From: Thamnidium elegans
Lineage: Eukaryota > Mucoromycota > Mucoromycetes > Mucorales > Mucoraceae
DNA length: 64,000 bases
Reading direction: 5' to 3'
Assembly (NCBI GenBank): GCA_025201345.1
Contig: JAIXMG010000008.1
Coordinates: 682,001-746,000 of the forward strand
Shown: piece by piece, positions 13,307-23,527 of the stretch
Numbering within the stretch: position 1 is the stretch's first letter
How the letters are laid out: the number at the start of each line of letters is the position of its first letter
Translations under genes and position numbers: made by a program
The notes under the pieces: generated by a model
Seen by the model: the letters and a program-made list of their open reading frames with translations, nothing else
Told to the model about the DNA's origin: nothing
The model's database searches: none

Positions 13307-13498
13307 GGGAAAACCTTGGTACACGTTCTATTTACACGTCAGATAAAAAATGTGCGGCGTATTTTTTTAAATTTCTTGCATGAAACAAATTATATTTTTT
13401 TTTTGCTACTTTATAAAGGTAACTAAAAAGCAAAACGTGGCACTTTTTTCTGAACGTGTAATTAGAACTTGTAAATAAAATGTGTATCAAGAATTCCC
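13307..13498. mobile_element. Second MITE-like inverted-repeat element, 192 bp
   Basis: The left end runs GGGAAAACCTTGGTACACG then TTCTATTTACACGT. The complement of the right end runs GGGAATTCTTGATACACA then TTTTATTTACAAGT. The core 21 nt match at 18 positions and both ends share GGGAA. The interior is AT-rich and non-coding. A clear target-site duplication is not visible. Similar right ends occur near 42791-42818 and 42968-42997, which supports a dispersed family. Confidence 0.5.
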
Positions 13499-13794
13499 TA
13501 TATTTATAATTTATAAAAAGTGCTTAAGATAACTGATTTTTGTAATTGTTCGCTCATAACGATTTATTTCTTACAGAGTTAATAAAAAGCTTGATATACA
13601 AAATAAAAAAGAACTACACAGGTCTTAACGTCTTTTTGTTATCTGGTCGTCTTTGGCTTGGCACTGACTTAATAAATAAACTAATATTACGCCTTCCTTC
13701 TGTAAGATAAACCATTGTGATAGCCTTGTTAGGTAAGATTGACCATTCACTCCTTAAGGTTACATATAATCTAACATAATTTTTTGATAATATA

Positions 13795-14541
13795 GGTTTT
13801 GATATCTCATCGTAATATGTTGATAGATCTACAGAATGGCCAAGCGGACAATGTTTTGATGTATTGTTTGCTCCTCCTAAAGCTACTACCGTCCGGCCGC
13901 CAATTATCGTCGAAGAACAAAAGATCGTCAATGTTAAATTTATCCAAAGAGTAATTGGGCACTGTTTGGCTACCAATAAAGAACATAATACCTTACCAAT
14001 TGTCCTTGTTTTCGGTATAAATCCTACTAGTACAAGCGTAATAAATGATTTGATTCCCAGAAATAAGATACCTTATGTAAAAGAACAACATTGTAAATCA
14101 TAGACTAAAGAATTTTACTTATTGGACCCTTCAACTATCGAAAACCACTTCAATAAACAGCCGCTCCGACCATTGGTTGTTGTAGAATACTTTTTACATG
14201 AATGAAAAAAAAAACATCCTTGATATGAATAGTATGGAACGTGACGATAGTACCATAAAATTGTTTTATGACATTGCAAAATAAAATTATGAAAGCGATA
14301 TCGTCACGGAAGAACAAGCAATTGAGGTTTTTTTTTCGATGTGTGTGAACAAGTGCAACAGCAATTTAACAAAATTCAAGAAATATCATCAATGGACAGT
14401 TTAGAAGAGTTAAGAAAAAGAGCGAGAAACTATGCTGATGAAAGTTTCATGTATTTGGAGATGTGCAAATTAAAAAATCGGCGAACTTTGCATTTACCAA
14501 AAGAAGCTAAATCTAGCGAATTAGCAAAACAGACAGAATAG
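13795..14541 (+). pseudogene. Degenerate PD-(D/E)XK-like multicopy gene (copy A)
   Basis: An open frame containing YVDRSTEWPSGQCFDVLFAP, then PPIIVEEQKI and NVKFIQRVIGHC, then LPIVLVFGINPTST and, past a TAG at 14101 that replaces a Trp codon in copy B, EFYLLDPSTI and LVVVEYFLHE. A second frame (14341-14541) gives the helical charged C-terminus (QQFNKIQEISSMDSLEELRK). An upstream stop also interrupts the frame near 13813. The layout D...(I/V)EVQ...QR resembles PD-(D/E)XK nuclease-like proteins of the Rpn/PDDEXK_2 type. Here the usual Val of EVQ is Glu. The family name is an inference. The kinship with 25464-26172 is directly visible. Confidence 0.5.
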
Positions 14542-14848
14542 ACGTGGGCCTAAAAACCCAAAGAGGAATATCTAAGAAAAACAAAACTTAACTCTTATGA
14601 TGATAAACCTCAAAATCGGGTCCTTCGTGGTGTATTTTCAACTACGGATATTCGAGAAAAGTGCAAATCTTTTTTTTTTTTTTTTGTGTCAGCAAAACGA
14701 TGATACCCTTGAACTCCTCGGCCATTTATTTTACCACTAGGAGCCAAAGGTTTTGGGGTCATATGTGATTATTGTCCGCTAAACATAAAAAAAAGCTAAA
14801 AAGGAGTTTTTTTTTACTGTTTGTTTGTTTCTTTTCTTTATTTGTTAA

Positions 14849-16362
14849 ATGATCAAGTTTGTTGAATTACTTTTATTATATTTAATAACATTTTCCCTTG
14901 CTGAAGCTGGTATAAATGTAACTGATATTAGCCAATGCCCTACACTATCTCCTCGTACTCCTCCTACTAGTGTACACGACCTTCGGGCGGATGATATAAA
15001 AGTGATCGGTGCTCTCGGTGACAGGTATGTTTTCTTTATATTTTTCTTTTTTCTTTAATTGCTAAAAAAAGTTTATTTTCAGTATTACTGCAGGATTCGG
15101 TATTATGGGTTTGAATACATCATTACCTCTAATAGCTGCAAAGTCTGCTGCTTATAAAGAATATAGAGGGCTTAGCTATAGCGCCGGTGGCGACATAGGT
15201 GCTTTCACTGTTCCCAATTATATTAAGCACTATCAAACTAATCTTACTGGTTATTCTGTCGGTTCACATCTACCAGAACTTTGTGGCGGTAAGTTATAAA
15301 AGCGATAATTTTGTCCTTTTTTTTTTTTTAAACGTAATAGCCATTTTTTTTCTTTTTTAGCCACGTCTTGTGATTCATTGTGTGAGTGACATAGTTTCAG
15401 TCCCGGTTTATTCAATGTTTGTTTTCGTGCTAAACTTTTTTTTAAAAAAAAAATAGACCTGCCCAATAAAGATGAACTGAATGCCGCTCAAAGTGGTGCC
15501 ATTGCCAGGGACTTGGACCATGAATTAGACTATTTACTTGAACGTAAGTAGCTTTTTTTAATCGATAATTTTTCATTTTTATTAATACAGAAGAAAACTA
15601 GGTATAAAATTTGTAGAAGGTGTTGACTATCAAAATGATTGGAAAATGATTAATATTCAAATTGGTAGTAATGATATGTGCGGTGCTTGTAATTCGTCTT
15701 ATATCAATGATACAACTCCAGAAGTTTTTGGTAGTTATGTCGAGGCAGCTGTTGAGAGAATTCGAAATAATATTCCTAAAGTCCTTGTAAACTTGATTGG
15801 TACATTCAACGTCTCTGAGGTGTTTCCTTTGAGAGCAGGTCAATCATATTGTCTTCCTTTAAATAAAACTGGTGAATCTCTCTGTCCTTGTACAACAACA
15901 CCAGGAGGATTAGAAAAAATGGGCAATCTTAATATCGGTAATTTGCCAAAAATAGTAAAAAAAAAAATGCTAATTTTTTTTTTTTTTTTTTTTTTTTGAT
16001 AGCTTATAATCAAAAGCTTGTAGATATATACAATAAATACCAAAAGAACAAAACCGACGACTTTACTGTAGTTTATCAACAAAGTAACATTAACATCACT
16101 GGATTTCCTATCGATTTCTTCAGGTAAAATTTTATTTTATTTTCGTAAAAGATGATAATACCCTTTTCTTATTAACATTTTTTTTTTGTTGAGTAGTAAT
16201 ATAGATTGTTTCCACCCAGGCTTAAAGGGACATCAATGGATATCAAAGATTCTCTGGAATCAGTTTTTTGTATCACAATCTCTTAAGCCTACAGTTTTCA
16301 ATTTCTATGAAAATGAAACTATCTATTGTCCGGTTGATTCCGATAGAATAGCCACTAACTAA
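14849..16362 (+). CDS. Secreted GDSL lipase / phospholipase B-like esterase
   Basis: Seven exons: 14849-15024, 15083-15288, 15361-15381, 15457-15543, 15602-15937, 16003-16123 and 16197-16362. They join in frame to 370 residues. A signal peptide (MIKFVELLLLYLITFSLAEA) is followed by block I ALGDSITAGFG, with the catalytic Ser at about 59. Next come LNAAQSGAIARDL, block III IQIGSND (Asn at about 187) and block V IDCFHPGLKG (Asp 319, His 322). This order is that of the phospholipase-B1-like SGNH hydrolases. Several NxT/S sites fit a secreted glycoprotein. For exon 5 I used the acceptor at 15600-15601 because it restores ERIKFVEGVDYQNDWK; the later AG at 15615 would delete it. Exon 3 is only 21 nt. 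The substrate is not predictable beyond acyl esters. Confidence 0.85.
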
Positions 16363-18015
16363 AAAGTTCCAATAAAAAGCTAATTTGTGCAATACATATT
16401 TCATGATTTAGAATAAAGTTTCTCTTTTCTGGGACCTGCATTAAACTCGTTTATGTCTAAAATTACTACATTTGATTAAAAATTCTTTAAAGCGAGAGCC
16501 AGAGTAATTTAAATTATCAATATAATACTGATATTACCGGGCATGATTTTCTTTGATTTCCAATTTTACACTGCATATTTTTGTGCAATTGAATGATACA
16601 TGTAAAAAAAAAAAGGGGCAATTATGTCAATTTTCGGCTAACCTCTATGTAACATAATAATAGTCTAGACATAAAACAAAAAAATTGAGCACAATAAAGA
16701 TCTATTTCTGCATATACATATTTTCTGAGAACGCGTTTTTATACAACAGTTTTTTTTTTTTTTTTTTTTTTTTTTGGCACTCAGAATATGGATCGTCAAA
16801 AAGTTTTGCGTCGAAAAAAATACATGCGCTGTTAATAAATTATATTTGCATATATTCTATTAATTAGATATCTACTTTTTTATTTTATTTTCTGTTTCAA
16901 ATAAATAAAGAGAGGGATAGTGTTTATATCACCAATTCGGTTAGGACCTTCTTTATCATGTAAAAATTCACATTCTATATTATTATTATTTTACTCAAAA
17001 TGCCTGTTGAATTCCCCTCTTTATTTTAGCAGCAGTTTTTTTTTCTTTCTTTCTTTCTATTCTCCTTCTAGATGTACTTATTTTTAGATTGTATACAGCG
17101 TGGTATATAACCTGGAAAGGTAAAAGTGATAATGATTAGTGCTACCCCAATATCTATTCTTGTTCTCTTTACGTTTCTCAAATGTGCAAATTGCAGTAGC
17201 TCTATTTTTTGAACCCAGTTATTCACCTGCTTTTTTCTTAAATGTAACAAAAAATTATCTAGAACTGAAACATTCGACGGGTCAAAATTTCCCAAGGTAA
17301 TAATAAAAAGCAAAAAAGTTCTCCACATGCCCAAGAGCCCTGTTTGCGTTATAAACCCTTGAGTGCTGTTAACAAATCGATTACTGGCCCTCGTTCTTTT
17401 TTCACCATATGTTACCGACACAAATTCGAAAATGTCATGGCTAAAAAAGCTTTAGCTCGGCTTAATCATTAAATACACAAACATTTATTTTTATGTTTTG
17501 GGTCTATTAATTTAAGGTTTGTTTGTATTTTAGAACTAAAACTTGTTAGTTTTTATTTTTTATTTTTTGATGTTGTACAACGTTGTTATAAATCTCATTC
17601 TATACGTTTTCTCACCCAAAAAATTATGGGATAAGGAGGGACCCTTTCCTTAAAAAAGGTTAAACAATAAAGTTGATCTAAATTTTATAAAAGTACTAAA
17701 ATCTAAACGCACAGATATAAAAATGCATAAAAAAAAATACTTTTTCCCTCTCTCATGTATATATAAAGTGAATAATTTAAATATTAAATCATTGTTACAT
17801 TAATATATAATTCAGGTAGCAATAAATGAAACTAAGATCGTCTGGGACGTGGTACAAATCAATATTATAGGCTTTTAGTATATAAGTCAATAAATGATTT
17901 TACACTTTTTTTTCCTTCCTCTTTACTATTACTCTTTTTTTTTCCCCCTTCCTTTCCTTTTTTTAAAAGAATAGCACTTCCTTTAGCTATTCTTTTATTT
18001 TTTGACGTTTAAATA
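16363..18015. other. Intergenic region, no supported gene
   Basis: 1.65 kb AT-rich spacer upstream of the subtilase. A 117-codon minus-strand open frame (17421-17068) has no recognisable motif and sits in ordinary AT-rich sequence, so I do not call it. T runs occur at 16750-16775. Confidence 0.5.
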
Positions 18016-20244
18016 ATGGTCCCCAAAACATTCATTTTTTTCGCAGTTTCATGTGTATCTGCAGTAGCATCTGCTAATAACTTATTTAGTGGTTTAGATA
18101 CTGTTTTAACACAAGGAAATGGCAACTATATTATTCAATTAAACCAAACAATTTGTATTAAACATTGTATGTTATCTTAAAAAAAAAATTGCACCAAAAA
18201 AAAAAAAAAAAAAAAAAAAAACTTACACACCGATTATTTTTTTTATGTAGTCGTTCCGCGTTTTATTGATAATGCATTCGACATCTTTTCTCATACCTTG
18301 GGTGCCGACAAGATAGAGAAGAGAAGTAATAGAATTGTTCGACGTGATACAGACCTTGATCAAGTCCATGTATTTGATGCTTACGATATTGGAGGTTCAT
18401 TCAAGGGTATCACTGTACAATTTGAAGATCTTCATATTGTACGATCTTTATTGACTTCATTTAATTCTGAAATCCTGAAAATTATTCCTGATATGGATGT
18501 CGAATTTGATTTACCTACCAATAAAAAATCCGAACTCTTAAAGAGATATTATCTTCGTCAAGTAAAGAATCACAAGAGTGAACGTGCTGGAAACTTTGAT
18601 TTCGATCATTACGAACATGATGAAAATTGTCCTTATGCTCATGATAAGAGAGCTGTTGCTGCTTCGACCAAGAAGACAACTACCAAAAAGAAGACAACTA
18701 CTAAAAAGAAGACAACTACTAAAAAGACTTCCAAGAAGACTACTATCAAAAAGAAGACTACTATCAAAAAGAAGACTACTACCAAAAAGAAGACTACTAC
18801 CAAAAAGAAGGCTACTACCAAAAAGAAGACAACTACCACTAAGAAGAAGACTACCACTACCAAAAAGAAGACTACTACTACCAAGAAGGCTAGCTGTACT
18901 GCTGGTTCTCTTGGTAAGAAAAAGAGTGATGGTTACTGGGGTTACTGTTGTTCTAGTCAATCTGATTGTAGAAACAAGTGTGTCAGTGGTAAATGTAATG
19001 GCCCCGCTAAGCCTAAGACCACTACTACTAAAAAGGCCGCTACTACTAAGAAAACTACTACCAAGAAGACTACCAATACCAAAGCCACCAAGACTACTAC
19101 TGCCAATTCTCCTGCTCCCACCAATGACAGTACTTGTTTACCCGGTTCTTTCGGTAACTCTTTAGGCAATGGCTTCAATGGTTACTGTTGTGATACTCAA
19201 GCAGATTGTCTTGATAACTGTGTTAGTGGAAAGTGTAACGGTCCCGAAAACGAAGATACACCTAGTACTACATCTACAGCTAATTCCTTTGCCACCACTA
19301 CTAAACAGGTAGCTGAATCTACTACCACTGCTCTTCCTACTCCTGTCAATACTGCTAGTTATGCTAAACAAACCGGTGCTGAATGGAATTTGGTCCGTGT
19401 CTCTCAACGTTCTTTAGACTTGAAAAAGCCATACATCTACGATTCTGACGCAGCCTCTGATATCTACGTTTACGTTCTTGATGATGGTATGAATATTGGT
19501 CATAAAGACTTTGGAGGTCGTGCCAAATGGGGTTTCTCTGCTTACAAAGATATTTCCAAGTTGGGCGAAGGTCACGGTACTCATGTAGCTGGTATTATCG
19601 GCGGTAACACTTATGGTGTTGCTAAAAAAGTGAATATAGTTGCTGTTCAAGTTCTTAACGAAGAAGGAAACGGTGCCATTTCTTCTCTTTTAGCTGGTCT
19701 TCAATGGGCTGCTAACGATGCTAAAAAGCATAAGGGTAAGGCTATCATTAACATGTCTCTTGGTTTAAGAACTGGCGGTGGCTCATCTTCTACCTATAAG
19801 GCATTCAATGAAGTTATTTCTTCTGTTGTAAACTCTGGTATTCCTCTCTTTGCTGCTGCTGGTAACTGGGCAAGTGACACTTGTGATGTTTTACCTGCTG
19901 GTAATAAGGATGTATTTGCTGTTGCTGCTACTGATAATACTGATACCATGGCTTGGTACTCTGGTTATGGTAAATGTGTTGATATCTTTGCTCCTGGTTC
20001 TGATATTCTTAGTACATATATTACCTCTTCTTCCTCTACCACCACTCTTTCTGGTACCTCTATGGCTTCTCCTCATGTTGCTGGTGTTGCTGCCCTTTTA
20101 ATGGGAAGCATGGAAAACCCTACCTCTGTTGAAGTCTATGATAAAGTCAAGAGTATTGCTACTTCAAATGTTGTTAAAGATGCTATCAAAAACACACCTA
20201 ATACTTTCTTGTTTAACGGACAACAATTGACTGAAAAGATCTAA
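18016..20244 (+). CDS. Secreted modular subtilisin-like serine protease (S8)
   Basis: Two exons: 18016-18166 and 18251-20244, giving 714 residues. The short intron contains a long A run. Layout: signal peptide (MVPKTFIFFAVSCVSAVASA), an I9-like propeptide (about 35-180), a Lys/Thr-rich low-complexity tract (about 188-262), a six-Cys module (about 265-304), a second K/T linker, a second six-Cys module (about 346-385), then the peptidase domain. The catalytic triad is visible: Asp461 in VLDDGMNIGH, His492 in GHGTHVAG and Ser654 in SGTSMASPHVAG. Both Cys modules share GYCC, then C, then CVSGKCNGP. The K/T linkers and Cys modules sit between the prodomain and the catalytic domain, an unusual position. 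Expected role: extracellular or wall-associated proteolysis after prodomain removal. It precedes ARO2 with no obvious link. Confidence 0.92.
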
Positions 20245-20539
20245 TAACCAATTTAATCTATATTTACTCTTTACACATAAATAATAACTTAATCATATAA
20301 TAAAAAAACTTTTTTTTTTTCATCTGATTTTTACACCAACAACTGTTGTTTAACGCATGTGTTTAAAAGTACATGTGCAGCGATTGTATTACAAACACAT
20401 AAAATAAAGACCTTAAAAAATTGATCACTTGAGTGAGTAAGCATGAAGTAAACATCGCCCCCCCCCTTTTTTTTATTTGATTGATTACATAATATCTTCA
20501 ACTAAGAAACTGTTGGCCCTTCAAGTTTTGTACCAGTTA

Positions 20540-20546
20540 TGAGTCA
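20540..20546. promoter_or_regulatory. Gcn4-type TGAGTCA site upstream of ARO2
   Basis: A perfect TGAGTCA (complement TGACTCA) lies about 110 bp upstream of the chorismate synthase ATG. This is the core site of Gcn4-type bZIP activators of amino-acid biosynthesis genes. A role here is inference. Confidence 0.45.
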
Positions 20547-20581
20547 ACAACTTCAGTGACGGTTTATTCCTTTTAAAGAAA

Positions 20582-20617
20582 ATGCAAGAGGTAAGTTTAG
20601 AAAAAAAGAAAAAATAG
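20582..20617 (+). other. Possible upstream ORF of ARO2
   Basis: A 12-codon ATG-to-TAG frame starting MQEVSLEK lies 36 bp upstream of the ARO2 start. A GAG|GTAAGT donor-like sequence sits within it, so it could instead be a transcript-dependent feature. No in-frame splice to ARO2 was found. Confidence 0.3.
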
Positions 20618-20653
20618 AGTTTTTTTTTTTTCTTTATTTTATTATTTTTAAAT

Positions 20654-21919
20654 ATGAGTACCTTTGGTAAAGCTTTCCGTGTTACAACCTATGGTGAGTC
20701 CCATTGTAAGGGCGTTGGTGCCATCATTGACGGTGTTCCTCCTGGCATGGAGTTAACTGAAGCCGATATTCAGCCTCAATTATCACGTAGAAGACCTGGT
20801 CAAAACAAGTTGACTACTCCTGTAAGTATATTCCTTAGTTTTTTCTTTCCCCTTTTTTTTTTCTGACACGTATTTTTATTATTATTATTATAGCGTGATG
20901 AAAAGGATAAAGTAACCATCATGTCAGGTACTGAATTCGGTGTTACATTAGGTACACCCATTGGTATTCAAGTACCCAACTTGGATCAAAGACCTCACGA
21001 CTATAACGATACCGACGTTTTCCCTCGTCCTTCTCATGCTGACTATACCTATCTTCAAAAGTACGGCGTCAAGGCTTCTTCTGGTGGTGGAAGAGCTTCT
21101 GCGCGTGAAACTATTGGTCGTGTTGCCGCTGGTGCCATTGCAGAGAAATATTTACGTTTAGCTTACGGTGTTGAGATTGTTGCATTTGCCTCTAGTGTAG
21201 GTAAAGTAGCTATGCCTTTTATTAGCGAGTTAGGTAATGCAGATTCACCTGAACCAGAGGTGATTGAATTTATGAATACCATTACACGTGCAGAAGTGGA
21301 TGCCGATATCTCTCGTTGTCCTCATCCTCCTACTGCTGAAGCCATGAAGGAATTAATTGCTCAAAAGTCTCATGAAAAAGATTCTATCGGTGGTACAGTT
21401 ACATGTGTTATTCGTAAGTGTCCTATCGGTTTAGGTGAACCTTGTTTCGATAAATTAGAAGCTATTTTAGCTCATGCTATGTTATCTATTCCTGCTACAA
21501 AGGGATTTGAATTTGGTTCTGGATTTAATGGTACCAAAATGAGTGGTATTGAACACAATGATCCTTTTTACCAAAAGGAAGATGGTTCTATTGGTACTAC
21601 TACAAATAACTCTGGTGGTATTCAAGGTGGTATCTCTAATGGTGAAAATATATATTTCCGTGTTGCCTTCAAACCTGCTGCTACTATCTCTCAAGATCAA
21701 ACTACTGCTAATTATGATGGCGTTACTGGTACTTTAACTGCTAAGGGTCGTCATGATCCTTGTGTTGTTTCTAGAGCTTGTCCTATTGTTGAATCTATGG
21801 CCGCTCTTGTCATTATGGACGCTGCTTTACAACAAGAATCCCGTCGTGCTGCGTTCTCCAAGTTGCCTCCTATTGAAATTAATCATGCTTTATTAGGAAA
21901 GCCTCCTAAGAAGGACTAG
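20654..21919 (+). CDS. ARO2: Chorismate synthase
   Basis: Two exons, 20654-20821 and 20894-21919, giving 397 residues. [20 protein letters not shown] is the canonical start. Other hallmarks are [83 protein letters not shown] and the C-terminal [20 protein letters not shown]. The enzyme converts 5-enolpyruvylshikimate 3-phosphate to chorismate using reduced FMN, the last common step to aromatic amino acids. Fungal forms are typically bifunctional with NAD(P)H-dependent flavin reduction. The length is slightly above the usual 370-380. A Gcn4-type site and a short uORF upstream suggest amino-acid-responsive control, which is inference. Confidence 0.97.
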
Positions 21920-22083
21920 ATTTTTCCTTTATAGTTATATATATATACTCTCTTTTCTTAAACACATATATACACTCAATACTACGATAGACCGTTTCAT
22001 TGTAAAAAAAAAAAAGTATTATAAACAATGGTTTCAACTATTTGATTTTATCAACGACAATCTCCCCATCCTCCAAAAAAAAA

Positions 22084-22084
<1 letters not shown>

Positions 22085-22114
<30 letters not shown>
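22085..22114. repeat. (AGT)10 microsatellite
   Basis: Ten perfect AGT units downstream of ARO2, flanked by an A run and TTAATTA. Confidence 0.95.
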
Positions 22115-22723
22115 TAATTAGATTATTTTAGGCGTTTAAATACATATTAGAAATAAAGATTATTTTTTTTTGTTTTGTTTCATACCATTTGCATAAATGC
22201 ATCGGTGTATTTCTTATTGCATCTCGTTATTTCCCCCAAATAAAATTTCTTTGAGTTTGCATGTTAATGTTATTTGGCAGTGACTCAGTATATTGTTGTA
22301 TGATATATCTTGTTTTTTTTTTGATTTCTATGTGTCTTATTAATATTATATATTGAAAGAACCATTTAAAATTTACGTTTAAAAAATAAAGTATTAAATA
22401 TTTAAAATATCTAACACAACGTAATATATCTAGAAATTTTTTTCGAACTATAACAGAGGAGCTTTCGGTATTAAGACATAACCACACCAATTTTATGGAG
22501 TCACCCGTATAGGCTAATGGCTAATGATACAAATAATTTAAACTCTAGAATCAGGGTAAGTTTTATTTCTCTCCATTGTAGGTCACATATAGATTATAAA
22601 CTATACAGTTATTTATTTTTGTTTCATAGCCTTCACCTCTTTTAACTCAATCGTTTGTACAGTTTAATATTTTCGTCTTGACCCAAATACAAGAGGTAAA
22701 ATTTACAAATTCCTGCATATTAT

Positions 22724-22754
22724 AAAAGCTAATTATTGATATCAATTAGCTTTT
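22724..22754. repeat. Inverted repeat with 11-bp arms
   Basis: AAAAGCTAATT, a 9-nt centre, then AATTAGCTTTT. The centre overlaps a second perfect palindrome, ATTGATATCAAT. It could form a stem-loop or mark a small element end. No neighbouring gene uses it obviously. Confidence 0.6.
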
Positions 22755-23194
22755 GCATATAACGTACTTACACTTGATGATTTACATATCACTATTGCCC
22801 AGAGTAATACTACAACAATGGTACAAAGTAAAGTATATATTTAATGTGAAGTTTTATTAGATTAAAATAATAAGTATATCTGTTAGATGTTATTATACAT
22901 TTGTCTCGAAACGTAGAGTCTATCTTAAAAAAAAGTAACACATCTCTATTTCATTTAAAAGCGTACGGAGTGGTTTCAAATGGAGTAATAAAGTAGAGTT
23001 AAAAAGTAGAGAGAACTTTATGTCTGCGTTCAGACATAGAGAGAATAAAAGGTACATGTATTCCAACAGGAAGATGACATTAGATTATATATCTAACACG
23101 GTAGCTGGCCAAACTTTAAGTAATGAATCTTTAAGTATGTTTACCCCCTAATAATTATAATTATGTACATGTACTAATATCAAATGTAGTTTAC

Positions 23195-23380
23195 TGTTTA
23201 AAAGTTTGCAAAACTTGCTTAGATGGTAAGAAGATTTGGCACAGAGATATAAATGCCGCTATAAACATCAAAGGTATAATGATGGATTATACCAACTCGT
23301 AATACGATATCAAATCAAGGCATCCATCATTATGCCGAGGCACACCAGCTGTAGTTATCCCTACGGCCACCAGTTCCTAG
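23195..23380 (+). pseudogene. TnpB/Fanzor-like C-terminal relic (copy C, different subfamily)
   Basis: In one frame: YCLKVCKTCLDGKKIWHRDI, then NAAINIKGIMMDYTNS, a TAA, then YDIKSRHPSLCRGTPAVV and IPTATSS before a TAG. The CxxC half-finger followed by HRDINAAINI is the zinc-ribbon plus RuvC-III signature (Asp codon 23246-23248) of OrfB/TnpB-type nucleases. The single in-frame stop and the absence of the upstream domain show it is a dead tail fragment. A coding-like piece at about 22950-23149 may be another part of the same protein with the middle deleted. Its sequence differs clearly from copies A and B. Confidence 0.55.
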
Positions 23381-23527
23381 TCCTGCCCAATAGAATGTCT
23401 TTTTACTCTTTAAAAGAAGTCACCTTTTTTTCACTTTTTCATTCTCGGTCCTTCTGGGTCTTTTTCCCTTATAAATACTTTTAAAAAATATTTTTCAAAG
23501 TTTTTACTCTTTAGATAATTAAAAAAA

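Larger units (their letters stand above)
11447..14848. other. Gene-free, transposon-relic-rich region
   Basis: 3.4 kb without an intact gene. From left to right it holds a Fanzor/TnpB-like relic (11534-12590, -), a 51-nt T run (12612-12662), a 104-bp Tc1/mariner-like miniature element (13085-13188), a second inverted-repeat element (13307-13498) and a decayed PD-(D/E)XK-like gene (13795-14541, +). The remaining 14542-14848 shows nothing but the lipase promoter. Confidence 0.6.
21920..23527. other. Intergenic region with microsatellite, palindrome and TnpB-like relic
   Basis: 1.6 kb between ARO2 and ZPR1. It contains a ten-copy AGT microsatellite (22085-22114), an 11-bp-arm inverted repeat (22724-22754), a coding-like fragment in frame at about 22950-23149 (contains VELKSRENFMSAFRHRENK and ISNTVAGQTLSNES) and the TnpB-like tail at 23195-23380. 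ZPR1's promoter is in the last 150 bp. Confidence 0.5.

Noticed and set aside
17068..17421. 117-codon minus-strand open frame
   Set aside because: No recognisable motif, no neighbouring exons, and AT-rich composition like its surroundings.
18538..18960. Minus-strand Ser/Leu-rich open frames over the subtilase
   Set aside because: Antisense shadows of the Lys/Thr repeat linker, with no independent start context or family match.
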